Positions 23,776-31,691 of a stretch of 32,225 nt of DNA are shown here, piece by piece (within the stretch, counting starts at the first letter, position 1; each line of letters starts with the position of its first letter). Below the pieces are notes generated by a model. The model was given only the letters and a program-made list of their open reading frames with translations. It did no database searches and was not told where the DNA came from. The position numbers and the translations under genes were made by a program. Source of the DNA: Lachnospiraceae bacterium (lineage in GTDB: Bacteria; Bacillota; Clostridia; Lachnospirales; Lachnospiraceae); the NCBI GenBank assembly GCA_024695465.1, contig JAILID010000177.1:1-32225 (forward strand). The letters run 5' to 3'.

Positions 23776-24345
23776 ATGTGGCGCGTGATCTTTGTTGTTG
23801 TCCTTGCGTCAGCCCTTTCGCTGGGCATATTCGCAATGGTGGTGCAGCGGGGGGCCCTCCTTGTCCGTTTTGACAGAAGAACCGGCGCCATGGCTTTCAT
23901 CTGGGGCGCGATCTCCCTTTTGATGACCCTGGCGGGGTATGGAATCGGAAGGCTGGTTCTTTTAGGGGATATCGGGAAAAGGGACGTCTTCTGGGTTCAT
24001 GTCGTCTGCGGGATTTTTCTCGTGCTGGACGGGTTCCGCATGTTCTACCGGGCTTTTGAGAAGAAGACGTTTATTGAACGGCGCATGGAAAAGGTGGATA
24101 TGCGGCAGGAAAGCCTGCTCTGTCTGCAGTTTGCCGTATCGTCTATGATGGCGGGAATCGTATGCGGCCTGCTGGAAATCGGCATGATAAAAGTGATTCT
24201 TTCCTTCTTCGGGCTGTCGACGGTTTCCGCGGTTATAGGATACTTTAACGGGAGAGCGAACGGCCCGGCCTATTCGGATAGGGCCTATCTGGCCGGCGGC
24301 GTGATCCTGTGCGCGGCGGGGGTGTGGCTCCAGCTGGCGGCCTGA
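23776..24345 (+). CDS. Six-helix MntP-like membrane protein lacking the usual acidic residues
   Basis: 189 residues with six hydrophobic segments in two sets of three (about 2-22, 36-55, 70-92; 113-133, 138-157, 166-188), joined by a charged cytosolic loop (RAFEKKTFIERRMEKVDMRQ). The layout, the AMVVQRGALL/AFIWGAISLLM/GYGIG wording of the first half and SSMMAGIVCGLL in the second recall the MntP (YebN/DUF204) manganese exporters. The Asp residues that family members keep in helices 1 and 4 (as in LDAF and SIDA motifs) are replaced by Ser/Ala-type residues here, so metal transport by the known mechanism is doubtful. GAGGAGG precedes the ATG. It is probably co-transcribed with the TetR gene and possibly with ddl 51 bases downstream. 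Confidence 0.6.
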   Translation: MWRVIFVVVLASALSLGIFAMVVQRGALLVRFDRRTGAMAFIWGAISLLMTLAGYGIGRLVLLGDIGKRDVFWVHVVCGIFLVLDGFRMFYRAFEKKTFIERRMEKVDMRQESLLCLQFAVSSMMAGIVCGLLEIGMIKVILSFFGLSTVSAVIGYFNGRANGPAYSDRAYLAGGVILCAAGVWLQLAA

Positions 24346-24396
24346 GAGGGCTGGGAAATAGAAACGGTTCTTGAAACTCGTTTTCGGAGGGATAAA

Positions 24397-25434
24397 ATGA
24401 AGATAGTGGTGTTGTGTGGAGGAACCTCCACGGAGAGGGAGGTTTCCATCATCTCGGGAACCGGCGTCTGCAAGGCGCTCAGGCAGAACGGGCATGCGGC
24501 CATCCTTTTGGACGTCTTCTTCGGCAATGAAGAGGCGGTCCTGATGGACGCTTTTCCGGAGGATTACGATGTGGAAGCGGCCGCGCTTTATATCCGGAGC
24601 TGCGGCACCCGGCTGAAAAGCGCGCTGGAGAATTCCCAGAGGAGCTTTTTCGGTCCGAATGTCATGAAGCTCTGCATGATGTCGGATATTGTTTTTCTGA
24701 CCCTGCACGGGGCAAACGGCGAGGACGGCCGGATCCAGGCGGTTTTCGATCTCATGAAGATCCGCTATACCGGGGCCGGCTATGTGGGCTCGGCGCTGGC
24801 CATGGACAAGGGACTCACGAAAATCATGCTGGCGGACAAAGGAATCCCGGTGCCGAAGGGGACGACTATGAAAAAAGGTTATGATTCGATCCGGATCGAG
24901 GACGCCGGTCTTCATTTTCCTGTCGTCGTCAAGGTATCCTGCGGCGGCTCCTCGGTGGGCGTCTACATTGTCCACAATGAGGAGGAGTATGAAAAGGCCC
25001 TTAAGGAAGCTTTCCTGCTGGAATCGGAGGTCGTGATCGAGGAATATATCAAGGGGAGGGAGTTCTCCGTCGGCGTCATCGACGGCAAGGCGCTCCCGAT
25101 CATCGAGATCGCTCCCCGGCATGGCTTTTACGATTACAAAAACAAGTACACTCCCGGGGCTACGGTCGATACCTGTCCGGCGGATCTGACGGCGGATATC
25201 ACCCAGAAGATGCAGCGCTGCGCGGAGGAAAGCTGTCACGCGCTGGGACTGGAAGGCTACGCCCGGGTGGATTTTATGATGAACTCCTACGGGCAGATGT
25301 ACGTGCTGGAAGCCAATACGCTTCCGGGGATGACCCCGACCTCGCTGATGCCCCAGGAGGCGGCCGAAGCGGGAATGGACTACGGCGCCTTTTGCGAGAG
25401 GCTGCTGGCGGTATCCCTGGCAAAATATCAATGA
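24397..25434 (+). CDS. ddl: D-alanine--D-alanine ligase
   Basis: 345 residues. ATP-dependent joining of two D-Ala for peptidoglycan in the cytosol. Seen: GGTSTEREVSIISG with the catalytic Glu, LHGANGEDGRIQAVFDLM, YTGAGYVGSALAMDK, the omega-loop region GSSVGV and GFYDYKNKYTPGA, EEYIKGREFSVGVI, and the metal-binding RVDFMM then EANTLPGMTPTSLMPQ. The loop has the Tyr/Lys-Tyr pattern of D-Ala-D-Ala enzymes rather than that of VanA-type D-Ala-D-Lac ligases, so vancomycin resistance is not suggested. CGGAGGG lies 7 bases before the ATG. murF follows after 48 bases that contain a hairpin with a U-rich tail. Confidence 0.95.
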   Translation: MKIVVLCGGTSTEREVSIISGTGVCKALRQNGHAAILLDVFFGNEEAVLMDAFPEDYDVEAAALYIRSCGTRLKSALENSQRSFFGPNVMKLCMMSDIVFLTLHGANGEDGRIQAVFDLMKIRYTGAGYVGSALAMDKGLTKIMLADKGIPVPKGTTMKKGYDSIRIEDAGLHFPVVVKVSCGGSSVGVYIVHNEEEYEKALKEAFLLESEVVIEEYIKGREFSVGVIDGKALPIIEIAPRHGFYDYKNKYTPGATVDTCPADLTADITQKMQRCAEESCHALGLEGYARVDFMMNSYGQMYVLEANTLPGMTPTSLMPQEAAEAGMDYGAFCERLLAVSLAKYQ

Positions 25435-25442
25435 AAACGCGA

Positions 25443-25470
25443 AAAGGACAGGCGGGACCTGTCCTTTCTT
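25443..25470 (+). terminator. Intrinsic terminator between ddl and murF
   Basis: AAAGGACAGG / CCTGTCCTTT, 10-bp perfect stem, CGGGA loop, tail TTTCTTTGG. The interrupted U tract and the immediately following murF ribosome site GGAGGTGG suggest partial termination, which would set murF below ddl. Confidence 0.7.
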
Positions 25471-25482
25471 TGGAGGTGGAAC

Positions 25483-26856
25483 ATGAGGAATCTGACGCCG
25501 GAGAATATAGCCGCATCCTGCGGCGGAAAATTGCTGGGATGCGGGGCTTTAGCGGGCCGGGAGCTGTCCTTCGTCACGACGGACAGCCGGACAGCCGGAC
25601 CGGGCGCTTTATACATTCCGATGAAAGGGCAGAGGGACGGGCATGATTTTATTCCGGCGGCCATGAAAGCCGGAGCAATGCTCACGCTCACGGAGAGGGA
25701 AGAGGCAGCGGCAGGCTTCCCCCGCATTCTGGTCGGGCAGTGCGGCGAGGCGATTCAGCGGATCGCGGAATTCTACAGGAAGCAGTTTCCGATACCTGTC
25801 GTGGGGATCAGCGGCTCCGTCGGGAAAACCAGCACGAAGGAGATGATCGCGTCGGTTCTCTCCCAAAAGTATAAGGTCCTCAAGACAGAAGGGAACTTTA
25901 ACAATAATCTGGGCCTCCCGCTCACCGTCTTCAATCTTCGTCCGGAACACGAGATCGCGGTGCTGGAGATGGGCATCAGCCATTTCGGGGAGATGACCGA
26001 TCTCGCCCGGACGGCCCGCCCCGACACGATGGTCATCACCAATATCGGGACCTGCCACCTGGAATTCCTGGGGGACCGGGACGGGGTTTTCAGGGCGAAA
26101 ACAGAATGCTTCCCCTTCGTCTCTCCGGAGGGAAGCGTTGTCTTAAACGGTGACGACGATAAGCTCTCAGGCGTCCGGGAAGTGGGGGGACGCGCCCCCA
26201 TTTTCTACGGCATGTCCCCCATGTACCGGGTTTACGCGGAAAATGAAAAGCCCCTGGGCTTTAAGGGAACCCTGTGCCGGATCGCGATCGACGACCGGGA
26301 ATTTTCAGTCCGGGTTCCTTTCCCGGGCCGGCACATGGTCATGAACGCCCTGGCGGCCGCCGCGGTCGGCGCGCTCCATGGCCTTTCGGACGAGGAGATC
26401 CGGGCCGGGATCGAGGGGACGCAGGCGCTTCCGGGCCGTTTCCGGGTCTTTTCGAACGGAACATGCACCGTGATCGACGATTGTTACAACGCCAACCCGA
26501 TGTCCATGAAGGCCTCGCTTGAGACCTTAAAGGGCGCTTCGGAGCGGACCCTGGCGATTTTAGGCGATATGGGCGAGCTGGGTGAGAAAGAGGAAGAACT
26601 CCATTACGAGGTGGGCTGCTTTGCCGGAGGTCTCGGCATCGATCAGTTTGTGACGGTCGGGACCCTGGGAGAGAAGATCCGGGAAGGGATCCTGAAGACG
26701 GATCCGGCAGCGGACGTTATGGCCTGTCCGGATACCGGGGCGGCGCTGTCAGCGCTTCCTGGGGTCATAAGGCCCGGGGATCTGGTTCTCATCAAGGCTT
26801 CCCACTTTATGGGCTTTGACCGGCTGGTGAAGGCGCTGGAGGATAAAGAGGCCTGA
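25483..26856 (+). CDS. murF: UDP-N-acetylmuramoyl-tripeptide--D-alanyl-D-alanine ligase
   Basis: 457 residues, normal MurF length. Adds D-Ala-D-Ala, the product of the upstream ddl enzyme, to the UDP-MurNAc tripeptide. Domain 1 (1-85) has TTDSRTAGPGALYIPMKGQR; domain 2 has the P-loop GSVGKTST (about 110-117), EGNFNNNLGLPLTV, AVLEMGISHFGEM and TNIGTCHLEFLG; domain 3 has PGRFRVF, DDCYNANPMSMKASLETL, LGDMGELG and LIKASHFMGFDRLV. GGAGGTGG is 5 bases before the ATG. No promoter was seen in the gap, so it depends on read-through past the hairpin at 25443-25470. A strong terminator follows. Confidence 0.96.
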   Translation: MRNLTPENIAASCGGKLLGCGALAGRELSFVTTDSRTAGPGALYIPMKGQRDGHDFIPAAMKAGAMLTLTEREEAAAGFPRILVGQCGEAIQRIAEFYRKQFPIPVVGISGSVGKTSTKEMIASVLSQKYKVLKTEGNFNNNLGLPLTVFNLRPEHEIAVLEMGISHFGEMTDLARTARPDTMVITNIGTCHLEFLGDRDGVFRAKTECFPFVSPEGSVVLNGDDDKLSGVREVGGRAPIFYGMSPMYRVYAENEKPLGFKGTLCRIAIDDREFSVRVPFPGRHMVMNALAAAAVGALHGLSDEEIRAGIEGTQALPGRFRVFSNGTCTVIDDCYNANPMSMKASLETLKGASERTLAILGDMGELGEKEEELHYEVGCFAGGLGIDQFVTVGTLGEKIREGILKTDPAADVMACPDTGAALSALPGVIRPGDLVLIKASHFMGFDRLVKALEDKEA

Positions 26857-26888
26857 GCGCCATATGGAATATGGTTTCGATGACATTC

Positions 26889-26916
26889 AAAAAGGACTGC
26901 GCAAGCAGTCCTTTTT
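26889..26916. terminator. Bidirectional terminator between murF and plsC
   Basis: AAAAAGGACTGC / GCAGTCCTTTTT, 12-bp perfect stem with a GCAA loop and T runs on both strands, serving the two convergent genes. Confidence 0.9.
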
Positions 26917-26947
26917 GCGGCAAAGAGCCTGTCGGTCCGCCGTATCT

Positions 26948-27730
26948 TTACGACGCGGCGGCGCCGGCAGCAGTGTCATTTTTTTTGTTTTCAAGAAGCT
27001 TCTGGTTTTTGTCCAGCATTTCCCTTATGATATTTTCGAAATATTTTCCGACGTGCTTTTTGGAGTCCTTATCGAGATCCTCCCAGTTGACGGGCTTCCC
27101 GTATTCGACGATGACCGGCTGGGGCTTCACGATCGGAACGTGCTGTTCAAAGACGGCGTCCGTGTTCGTGAAAGCGACGGGAATAATCGCGCATTTCGCG
27201 ATCTTAGCGGGCATGAAGCTTCCATCGTGGAAAGGCAAAAGCTTAAGGGGGTCTCCGCTCTTGTTGCGGGTTCCCTCCGGGAAAATGAAAAGCGAGACGT
27301 CCTTATCCCGGATCCGTTCCCCGGCCTCCTTGATGGTTTTGACGCCCTGGCGCATGTTTTTCCGGTCGATAAAGGGGCAGCGCAAAAATTTCATGTTCCA
27401 GGAAAGGAAGGGAATCCATTCCAGTTCCTTTTTCGCGGCGAAGGCCGTCCGGCGCTTCATCTGGCTGTAGCCGATCAGGATGTCGAAGTAACCCAGGTGG
27501 TTGGCGACGAAGAGGACGGGCGCATCTTCCGGGATGTTCTCATAGCCGATGGTCGTCACCTTGCAGCCCGCGATATGCCAGATTACGCTGAGGGTGAATT
27601 GCATGAGGCGGTGCAGGAGCATATCCGAATCCGGATAAAACTTTCTGCTGATCAAAAGGATCGGCATGAGGACCAGGGATATGAGAAAATAAACAGCCGC
27701 GGCTGCTAAAATCAGAATAAATCGAAGCAT
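26948..27730 (-). CDS. plsC: 1-acyl-sn-glycerol-3-phosphate acyltransferase
   Basis: 260 residues. Adds the second acyl chain to lysophosphatidic acid, giving phosphatidic acid at the cytosolic face of the membrane. Residues 1-28 form a membrane helix (FILILAAAAVYFLISLVLMP). Catalytic HX4D is NHLGYFD (H78, D83); further blocks are FAAKKELEWIPFLSW, FIDRKN, FPEGTR (150-155) and AIIPVAF. The charged C-terminus ends in a short Ala-rich tail. The start at 27730 has AAAGGAG 4-5 bases upstream; the in-frame ATG at 27751 lies before that site. It has its own promoter and shares a terminator with murF. Confidence 0.93.
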   Translation of the reverse strand: MLRFILILAAAAVYFLISLVLMPILLISRKFYPDSDMLLHRLMQFTLSVIWHIAGCKVTTIGYENIPEDAPVLFVANHLGYFDILIGYSQMKRRTAFAAKKELEWIPFLSWNMKFLRCPFIDRKNMRQGVKTIKEAGERIRDKDVSLFIFPEGTRNKSGDPLKLLPFHDGSFMPAKIAKCAIIPVAFTNTDAVFEQHVPIVKPQPVIVEYGKPVNWEDLDKDSKKHVGKYFENIIREMLDKNQKLLENKKNDTAAGAAAS

Positions 27731-27794
27731 GGTTCTCCTTTCTTTTTTCATCAGGCGCGCAGAAGCGCGGAGCAGGTCTTTAAAGTACCTGAAT

Positions 27795-27823
27795 AGTTTA
27801 ACCGAAAAGGGGAATCAATGCAA
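27795..27823 (-). promoter_or_regulatory. Promoter of plsC
   Basis: Minus strand TTGCAT (27823-27818), 17-base spacer, TAAACT (27800-27795). Confidence 0.55.
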
Positions 27824-27889
27824 GTAAAAGCATGCTCCGCCCGGATCCTTTTCAATAGTTAGAAAATGCAAACTTTTTTCTGATTTTTC

Positions 27890-27917
27890 TTGCATCCGGG
27901 GAAAAGTGCGTTATAAT
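27890..27917 (+). promoter_or_regulatory. Promoter of the ispE-gntR-murI operon
   Basis: TTGCAT (27890-27895), 16-base spacer, perfect TATAAT (27912-27917), 42 bases before ispE. It is the only good promoter seen before the five plus-strand genes up to 31454. Confidence 0.7.
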
Positions 27918-27959
27918 ATTTATGTATACAAAATTTAAGCGATTTCATTTGGGAGAGTT

Positions 27960-28826
27960 ATGGAACTTAAAGCAACGGCAAAAATCAATCTTGGGCTGGA
28001 TGTTCTGAGGAAAAGGGAGGACGGCTATCACGAAGTCCGGATGGTCATGCAGATGACAGGCATGTATGACCGGCTCGTCCTTACGCCCCTGTCGAAGCGC
28101 GGCGGCATTTTCCTCAAAACAAACCACGCCTATATTCCGGAAAATGAAAACAATCTCGCCTATAAAGCGGCGAAGCTTCTCATGGATGAGTTTTCCGTTT
28201 CGGATGGGCTTTCCATCCGTCTTGACAAGTTTATTCCGGTGGCCGCCGGCCTGGCCGGCGGGAGTACAGACGCGGCGGCGGTGCTTAACGGGGTGAATGA
28301 GCTCTTCCATCTCGGCCTTTCCCGGGAGGAACTTATGGAAAGGGGCGGAAAGATAGGGGCGGACGTACCCTACTGCATTCTGGGAGGAACCGCCCTGGCG
28401 GAAGGAATCGGGGAAAAGCTCAGCCCCCTTCCGGCCATGCCGTCCTGCAGTATTCTGCTGGCCAAGCCTCCGGTTTTCATTTCCACGAAGGAAGTGTACG
28501 GGGCCCTGCGGGCGGATTCGATTGAGCGGCATCCGGATATCGACGGAATCATTGACGCGCTGAAAAGGCAGGAGCTGCGGGAGCTTTCCTCCCTCATGGG
28601 CAATGTGCTTGAGGACGTGACAGCCCCCATGCATCCCGTGATCCGCGAGATGGAGCGGGAGATGGAAGAAGGGGGGGCTTTGCGCGCCGTCATGAGCGGG
28701 AGCGGACCTACCGTGTTCGGATTATTTGACGATTATGATGCAGCGAGGAAATGCCGGAATGGGATGAGGAAAAAATACTCTTCGGCTAGAATTTTTTTGA
28801 CGGAACCATGTACGGGGAGAGAATGA
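27960..28826 (+). CDS. ispE: 4-diphosphocytidyl-2-C-methyl-D-erythritol kinase
   Basis: 288 residues. Phosphorylates CDP-methylerythritol in the MEP route to isoprenoids. GHMP-kinase features: N-terminal KATAKINLGLDVL with catalytic Lys, DGYHEV, the ATP loop PVAAGLAGGSTDAAA (about 93-107), catalytic Asp in KIGADVPYCILGG, and C-terminal MSGSGPTVFGLF. Length and all motifs are complete. A GGGAGAG lies very close to the ATG. Its stop overlaps the next start as ATGA (28823-28826), so translation of the GntR gene is probably coupled. Confidence 0.95.
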   Translation: MELKATAKINLGLDVLRKREDGYHEVRMVMQMTGMYDRLVLTPLSKRGGIFLKTNHAYIPENENNLAYKAAKLLMDEFSVSDGLSIRLDKFIPVAAGLAGGSTDAAAVLNGVNELFHLGLSREELMERGGKIGADVPYCILGGTALAEGIGEKLSPLPAMPSCSILLAKPPVFISTKEVYGALRADSIERHPDIDGIIDALKRQELRELSSLMGNVLEDVTAPMHPVIREMEREMEEGGALRAVMSGSGPTVFGLFDDYDAARKCRNGMRKKYSSARIFLTEPCTGRE

Positions 28827-29518
28827 TGGCATCATCTGTGGAAATGAATGAGTTTCTGCCGCTAAGGGAGGTCGTGTTTCTGACGCTTCGGGGAGAAATC
28901 CTGCGAGGAGAGCTTTCGCCCGGAGAGAGGCTGATGGAAATCGCGCTGGCCGAGAAGCTGGGCGTATCCAGGACTCCGATCCGGGAGGCGATCCGGATGC
29001 TCGAAAGGGAAGGGCTGGTCGTCATGAAGCCCCGCCGGGGAGCCCAGGTCGCGAAGATCTCCGTACAGGAGCTGAACGACGTGCTGGAGATCCGGAAATG
29101 CCTGGAGACGTTGGCGACCCGCAAGGTCTGCGAGCGCATGGAGAAGGAAGAACTGGAACGGATGCGGGAGGCAGCGGCAGTTTTCGAAAACCTGGTCGCC
29201 TCGGAGCAGGAAGACCTGGCCGCGCTGGCGGAGGCGGACGTTAATTTTCACGATACGATTTACCAGGGAGCGGGCAACCGCCGCCTCATCCAGATGCTGG
29301 GCAATCTCAGGGAGCAGATGTATCGCTTCCGCATCGAATACCTCAAGGAGAAGGACGTCCGCCGGAAGCTTGCGGATGAGCATAAGCGCATCCTTGACGC
29401 GGTGGCGGCCCGGAATTCGGAGGAAGCGGTCCGTCTCATAGAAGAACATATTGACCAGCAGCACCAGATGATTGTCGAGAGCATACTTGAAAAGGAGGAA
29501 GGATATGTCCCCTGCTAA
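28823..29518 (+). CDS. GntR-family regulator, FadR subfamily with FCD domain
   Basis: 231 residues. Winged helix at about 12-75 (LREVVFLTLRGEILRGELSP, SRTPIREAIRMLEREGLVVM) and an all-helical FCD domain (about 85-215) with EIRKCLETLATRKV, the metal/ligand-type residues of DVNFHDTIYQGAGNRRL and the final EEHIDQQHQMI. Such proteins bind carboxylic acids or sugars acids with a metal ion and repress catabolic or lipid genes; the ligand is unknown. ATG 28823 gives a 4-base overlap with ispE and sits behind GGGGAG; ATG 28826 and ATG 28808 are alternatives. It overlaps murI by 14 bases. A regulator inside an ispE-murI run is unusual and may simply be carried by the operon. Confidence 0.88.
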   Translation: MMASSVEMNEFLPLREVVFLTLRGEILRGELSPGERLMEIALAEKLGVSRTPIREAIRMLEREGLVVMKPRRGAQVAKISVQELNDVLEIRKCLETLATRKVCERMEKEELERMREAAAVFENLVASEQEDLAALAEADVNFHDTIYQGAGNRRLIQMLGNLREQMYRFRIEYLKEKDVRRKLADEHKRILDAVAARNSEEAVRLIEEHIDQQHQMIVESILEKEEGYVPC

Positions 29519-30335
29519 GTCGGAGGCGCCTATCGGCGTATTTGATTCCGGCCTGGGCGGCCTTACCGTCGCGAGGGAGATCATGCGGAATCTTCCCAAG
29601 GAGAGGATCGTCTACTTCGGGGATACGGCCCGGGTCCCTTACGGCAACAAATCAAAGACGACGGTAATCCGTTACTCCAGGCAGATTGTACGCTTTCTGA
29701 AGCAGCAGGAGATCAAGGCCATCGTCATCGCCTGCAACACGGCCACCTCCATGGCCTTCGATGAAGTCAGGGAGGAGGCGGAGATCCCTGTGATCGGCGT
29801 TGTGGAGCCGGGAGCGGTCATGGCGGCCAGGACGACTGTGAACAAGCAGGTCGGAGTCATCGCGACCCGCGCGACGATCCAGACCAAGGCCTACACCAAG
29901 GCGATCCACGCCATCGATCCGGAGATCAACGTGATCTCCCAGGCGGGTCCCCTGCTGGTGCCTCTCGTCGAGGAAGGCTGGCTCCACGACCGGATCACGG
30001 ACGAGATCATCATGCGCTATCTGGACGACCTTCTGGAACACGATATTGACACGCTGATTCTCGGCTGCACCCATTACCCGCTTCTCCGCAGCGAGATCCG
30101 GAAGCTGGTGGGCGACAAGGTGACGCTGGTGAATCCTGCCTACGAGACGGCGAAGGAGCTGGAGCGCATGCTGGCCGAAAGCGGCCTCGAGAACGAAAAA
30201 GCAGTCGAGCCGGATGAACCTTATCCTTATCGCTTCTTTGTGAGCGACGAGGCGGAGCGCTTTACGGATTTCGCGAATTCCATCCTTCCGGTTGACATCA
30301 AAACCGCCAGGATCATCCCAATAGAGGAGTATTGA
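29505..30335 (+). CDS. murI: Glutamate racemase
   Basis: 276 residues. Makes D-Glu for peptidoglycan. Catalytic cysteines are C77 in IACNTATS and C188 in GCTHYPLL; Asp14 in FDSGLGG and the YFGDTARVPYGNKS block are also present, as is VEPGAVMA. AAGGAGG lies 6 bases before ATG 29505, inside the end of the GntR gene (14-base overlap), so the two are co-transcribed and probably co-translated. An ATG-like start at 29472 without a ribosome site was rejected. The DUF1934 gene begins on the base after its stop codon. Confidence 0.96.
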   Translation: MSPAKSEAPIGVFDSGLGGLTVAREIMRNLPKERIVYFGDTARVPYGNKSKTTVIRYSRQIVRFLKQQEIKAIVIACNTATSMAFDEVREEAEIPVIGVVEPGAVMAARTTVNKQVGVIATRATIQTKAYTKAIHAIDPEINVISQAGPLLVPLVEEGWLHDRITDEIIMRYLDDLLEHDIDTLILGCTHYPLLRSEIRKLVGDKVTLVNPAYETAKELERMLAESGLENEKAVEPDEPYPYRFFVSDEAERFTDFANSILPVDIKTARIIPIEEY

Positions 30336-30767
30336 ATGACAAAAGATGTGATCGTGACGCTCAGCGGCACCCAGTATCTTTCCGCTGATGAGCCGGAGGA
30401 ACCCATTGAACTCATAACGTCGGGCGTCTATGAGCAAAAAGACGGGGTCCACGAGATCGTTTATGAGGAGGTCTTCGAGGGCTTTGAAGAATATCCGACG
30501 CTGAATGTCGTCCGCATCGACGGCAATACCCTGTCCGTAGAGAAGAAGGGCGCCGTATCGGTGGATATGGTTTTTGAACCCGGAAAAATGAGTTATTCCG
30601 GCTACGAGACCCCTTTCGGGGTCATCGAGATGGGGATCCGCACAAGCGCGCTGGACATCTCGATCGGAGAAAAAGAGATTCATGTTCTGGCGGAATACAC
30701 CCTCTCTATGAACGGAGAGGGCACAGCGGATTGCGTATTGAAACTGAAGGCAGTCTCTCGCGGCTAA
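30336..30767 (+). CDS. DUF1934 (YwiB-like) beta-barrel protein
   Basis: 143 residues, nearly all predicted beta strand (DVIVTLSGTQYLSADEPEEP, ELITSGVYEQKDGVHEIVYE, VSVDMVFEPGKMSYSGYETP, FGVIEMGIRTSALDI, EYTLSMNGEGTADCVLKLK), which matches the small calycin-like barrel of DUF1934. No enzyme residues can be named and the function is unknown. It begins directly after the murI stop with AGAGGAG inside the murI end as ribosome site, the same pairing seen in other Firmicutes, so it belongs to that operon. Confidence 0.85.
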   Translation: MTKDVIVTLSGTQYLSADEPEEPIELITSGVYEQKDGVHEIVYEEVFEGFEEYPTLNVVRIDGNTLSVEKKGAVSVDMVFEPGKMSYSGYETPFGVIEMGIRTSALDISIGEKEIHVLAEYTLSMNGEGTADCVLKLKAVSRG

Positions 30768-30800
30768 ACGGGGGGCTTCTTTTTTAAAAGGAGAGGGAAA

Positions 30801-31454
30801 ATGCAAGGCGCGATTTTTGATATGGACGGCCTGCTCTTCGACTCGGAGGCTATCTTCCAGAGTGTGTGGCGGGAGAAGGCGGAAGAGCTCGGCAGGACGC
30901 TGGATAAGGATTTCGTCCGCCGGATCTGCGGTTCCAGCGGAGCGGATACCCGGGCGGTCGTCAGGGAATATTACGGGGTAAGCGACCCGGACGCCTTTAT
31001 CGGCGAGGTGAATAAGAGGGTTCACGAGATCGAGGAGACCTGTCTTCCGATGAAGAAGGGCTGCGTTGAGATCCTGACCGGCCTTAAAGCCGCCGGCTAT
31101 AAACTGGCCGTCGCTTCCGCAAGCTCGATGGAGATGATCGAGCGGAACCTTGAATTCAACGGGATCACGGAGCTGTTCGATGAGCTGGTCTCGACCGCGC
31201 AGGTAAAACGCGGCAAGCCCGCGCCGGACGTCTTTTTGTACGCGGCGGAGCGGATCGGATTTGCCCCTGAAGAGTGTTACGTCTTCGAGGACAGCCTGAA
31301 CGGGATCCGGGCCGGCTGTGCCGCAGGGATGCGGGCCGTCATGATACCGGACCAGGTACAGCCGACGGAGGAGATCCGGGCAATGTGCTGGGGCGTTTTT
31401 CCCGATCTTTCGGAGGCGCTCGCGGCTATTTTGGGACAGGAGGAAAGTGTCTGA
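30801..31454 (+). CDS. HAD-superfamily hydrolase, beta-phosphoglucomutase-like
   Basis: 217 residues. HAD motifs: I, FDMDGLLFDSE (nucleophile Asp7, acid/base Asp9); II, ASASSMEMIERNL; III, Lys in VKRGKPAPDVF; IV, FEDSLNGIRAG. The helical cap lies after motif I (about 15-80). This is the subfamily of beta-phosphoglucomutase and small sugar-phosphate phosphatases; substrate not decidable. AAAGGAGAGG precedes the ATG, 33 bases after the DUF1934 stop. Position before a trehalose locus would suit a beta-phosphoglucomutase, because some trehalose routes give beta-glucose 1-phosphate, but the local treB is of the PTS type, so this is weak. Confidence 0.88.
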   Translation: MQGAIFDMDGLLFDSEAIFQSVWREKAEELGRTLDKDFVRRICGSSGADTRAVVREYYGVSDPDAFIGEVNKRVHEIEETCLPMKKGCVEILTGLKAAGYKLAVASASSMEMIERNLEFNGITELFDELVSTAQVKRGKPAPDVFLYAAERIGFAPEECYVFEDSLNGIRAGCAAGMRAVMIPDQVQPTEEIRAMCWGVFPDLSEALAAILGQEESV

Positions 31455-31456
31455 TT

Positions 31457-31481
31457 GAGCCGGTTGAACGGTTCATTTTAT
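31457..31481 (+). terminator. Weak hairpin after the HAD gene
   Basis: GAGCCG / CGGTTC stem with one G-U pair, GTTGAA loop and an ATTTTATAA tail, directly before the treR-like ribosome site. Partial termination at best. Confidence 0.35.
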
Positions 31482-31499
31482 AAGGAGTAGGAGCCAGCC

Positions 31500-31691
31500 A
31501 TGCCCGCAGAGAAATATACAGCCATCTACAGTGATCTCAAGCAGAAGATAGAGGAGGGGCTCTATGCGCCCCAGTCGGTTCTCCCCACGGAGAACATATT
31601 GACGATGCGCTACGGAGTGTCCAGAAATACAGTCCGCCGCGCGATCGCGAGGCTGGCTGAAAGGCAGATATCGGCAAGATCGAAGGAATGA
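31500..31691 (+). pseudogene. treR: N-terminal fragment of a GntR-family regulator, probably TreR
   Basis: 63 residues. MPAEKYTAIYSDLKQKIEEG, VLPTENILTMRYGVSRNTVR and RAIARLAE are the winged helix of HutC/TreR-type regulators. A complete TreR has about 240 residues and goes on from here with a segment like GYVQxIxGKG and a ligand-binding domain that recognises trehalose 6-phosphate. Here seven unrelated residues and a stop follow, read out of frame from treB sequence. TAAGGAGTAGGAG precedes the ATG. The peptide could still bind DNA, but without the dimer/ligand domain function is unlikely. The treR name rests on the family and on the treB fragment joined to it. Confidence 0.75.

Noticed and set aside
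24397-25434. VanA-type D-Ala-D-Lac ligase
   Set aside because: The active-site loop has the Tyr-containing pattern of ordinary Ddl and no vanH/vanX is adjacent.
26864-27709. Plus-strand 281-residue frame over plsC
   Set aside because: It lies over complete PlsC motifs on the other strand and starts before the shared terminator.
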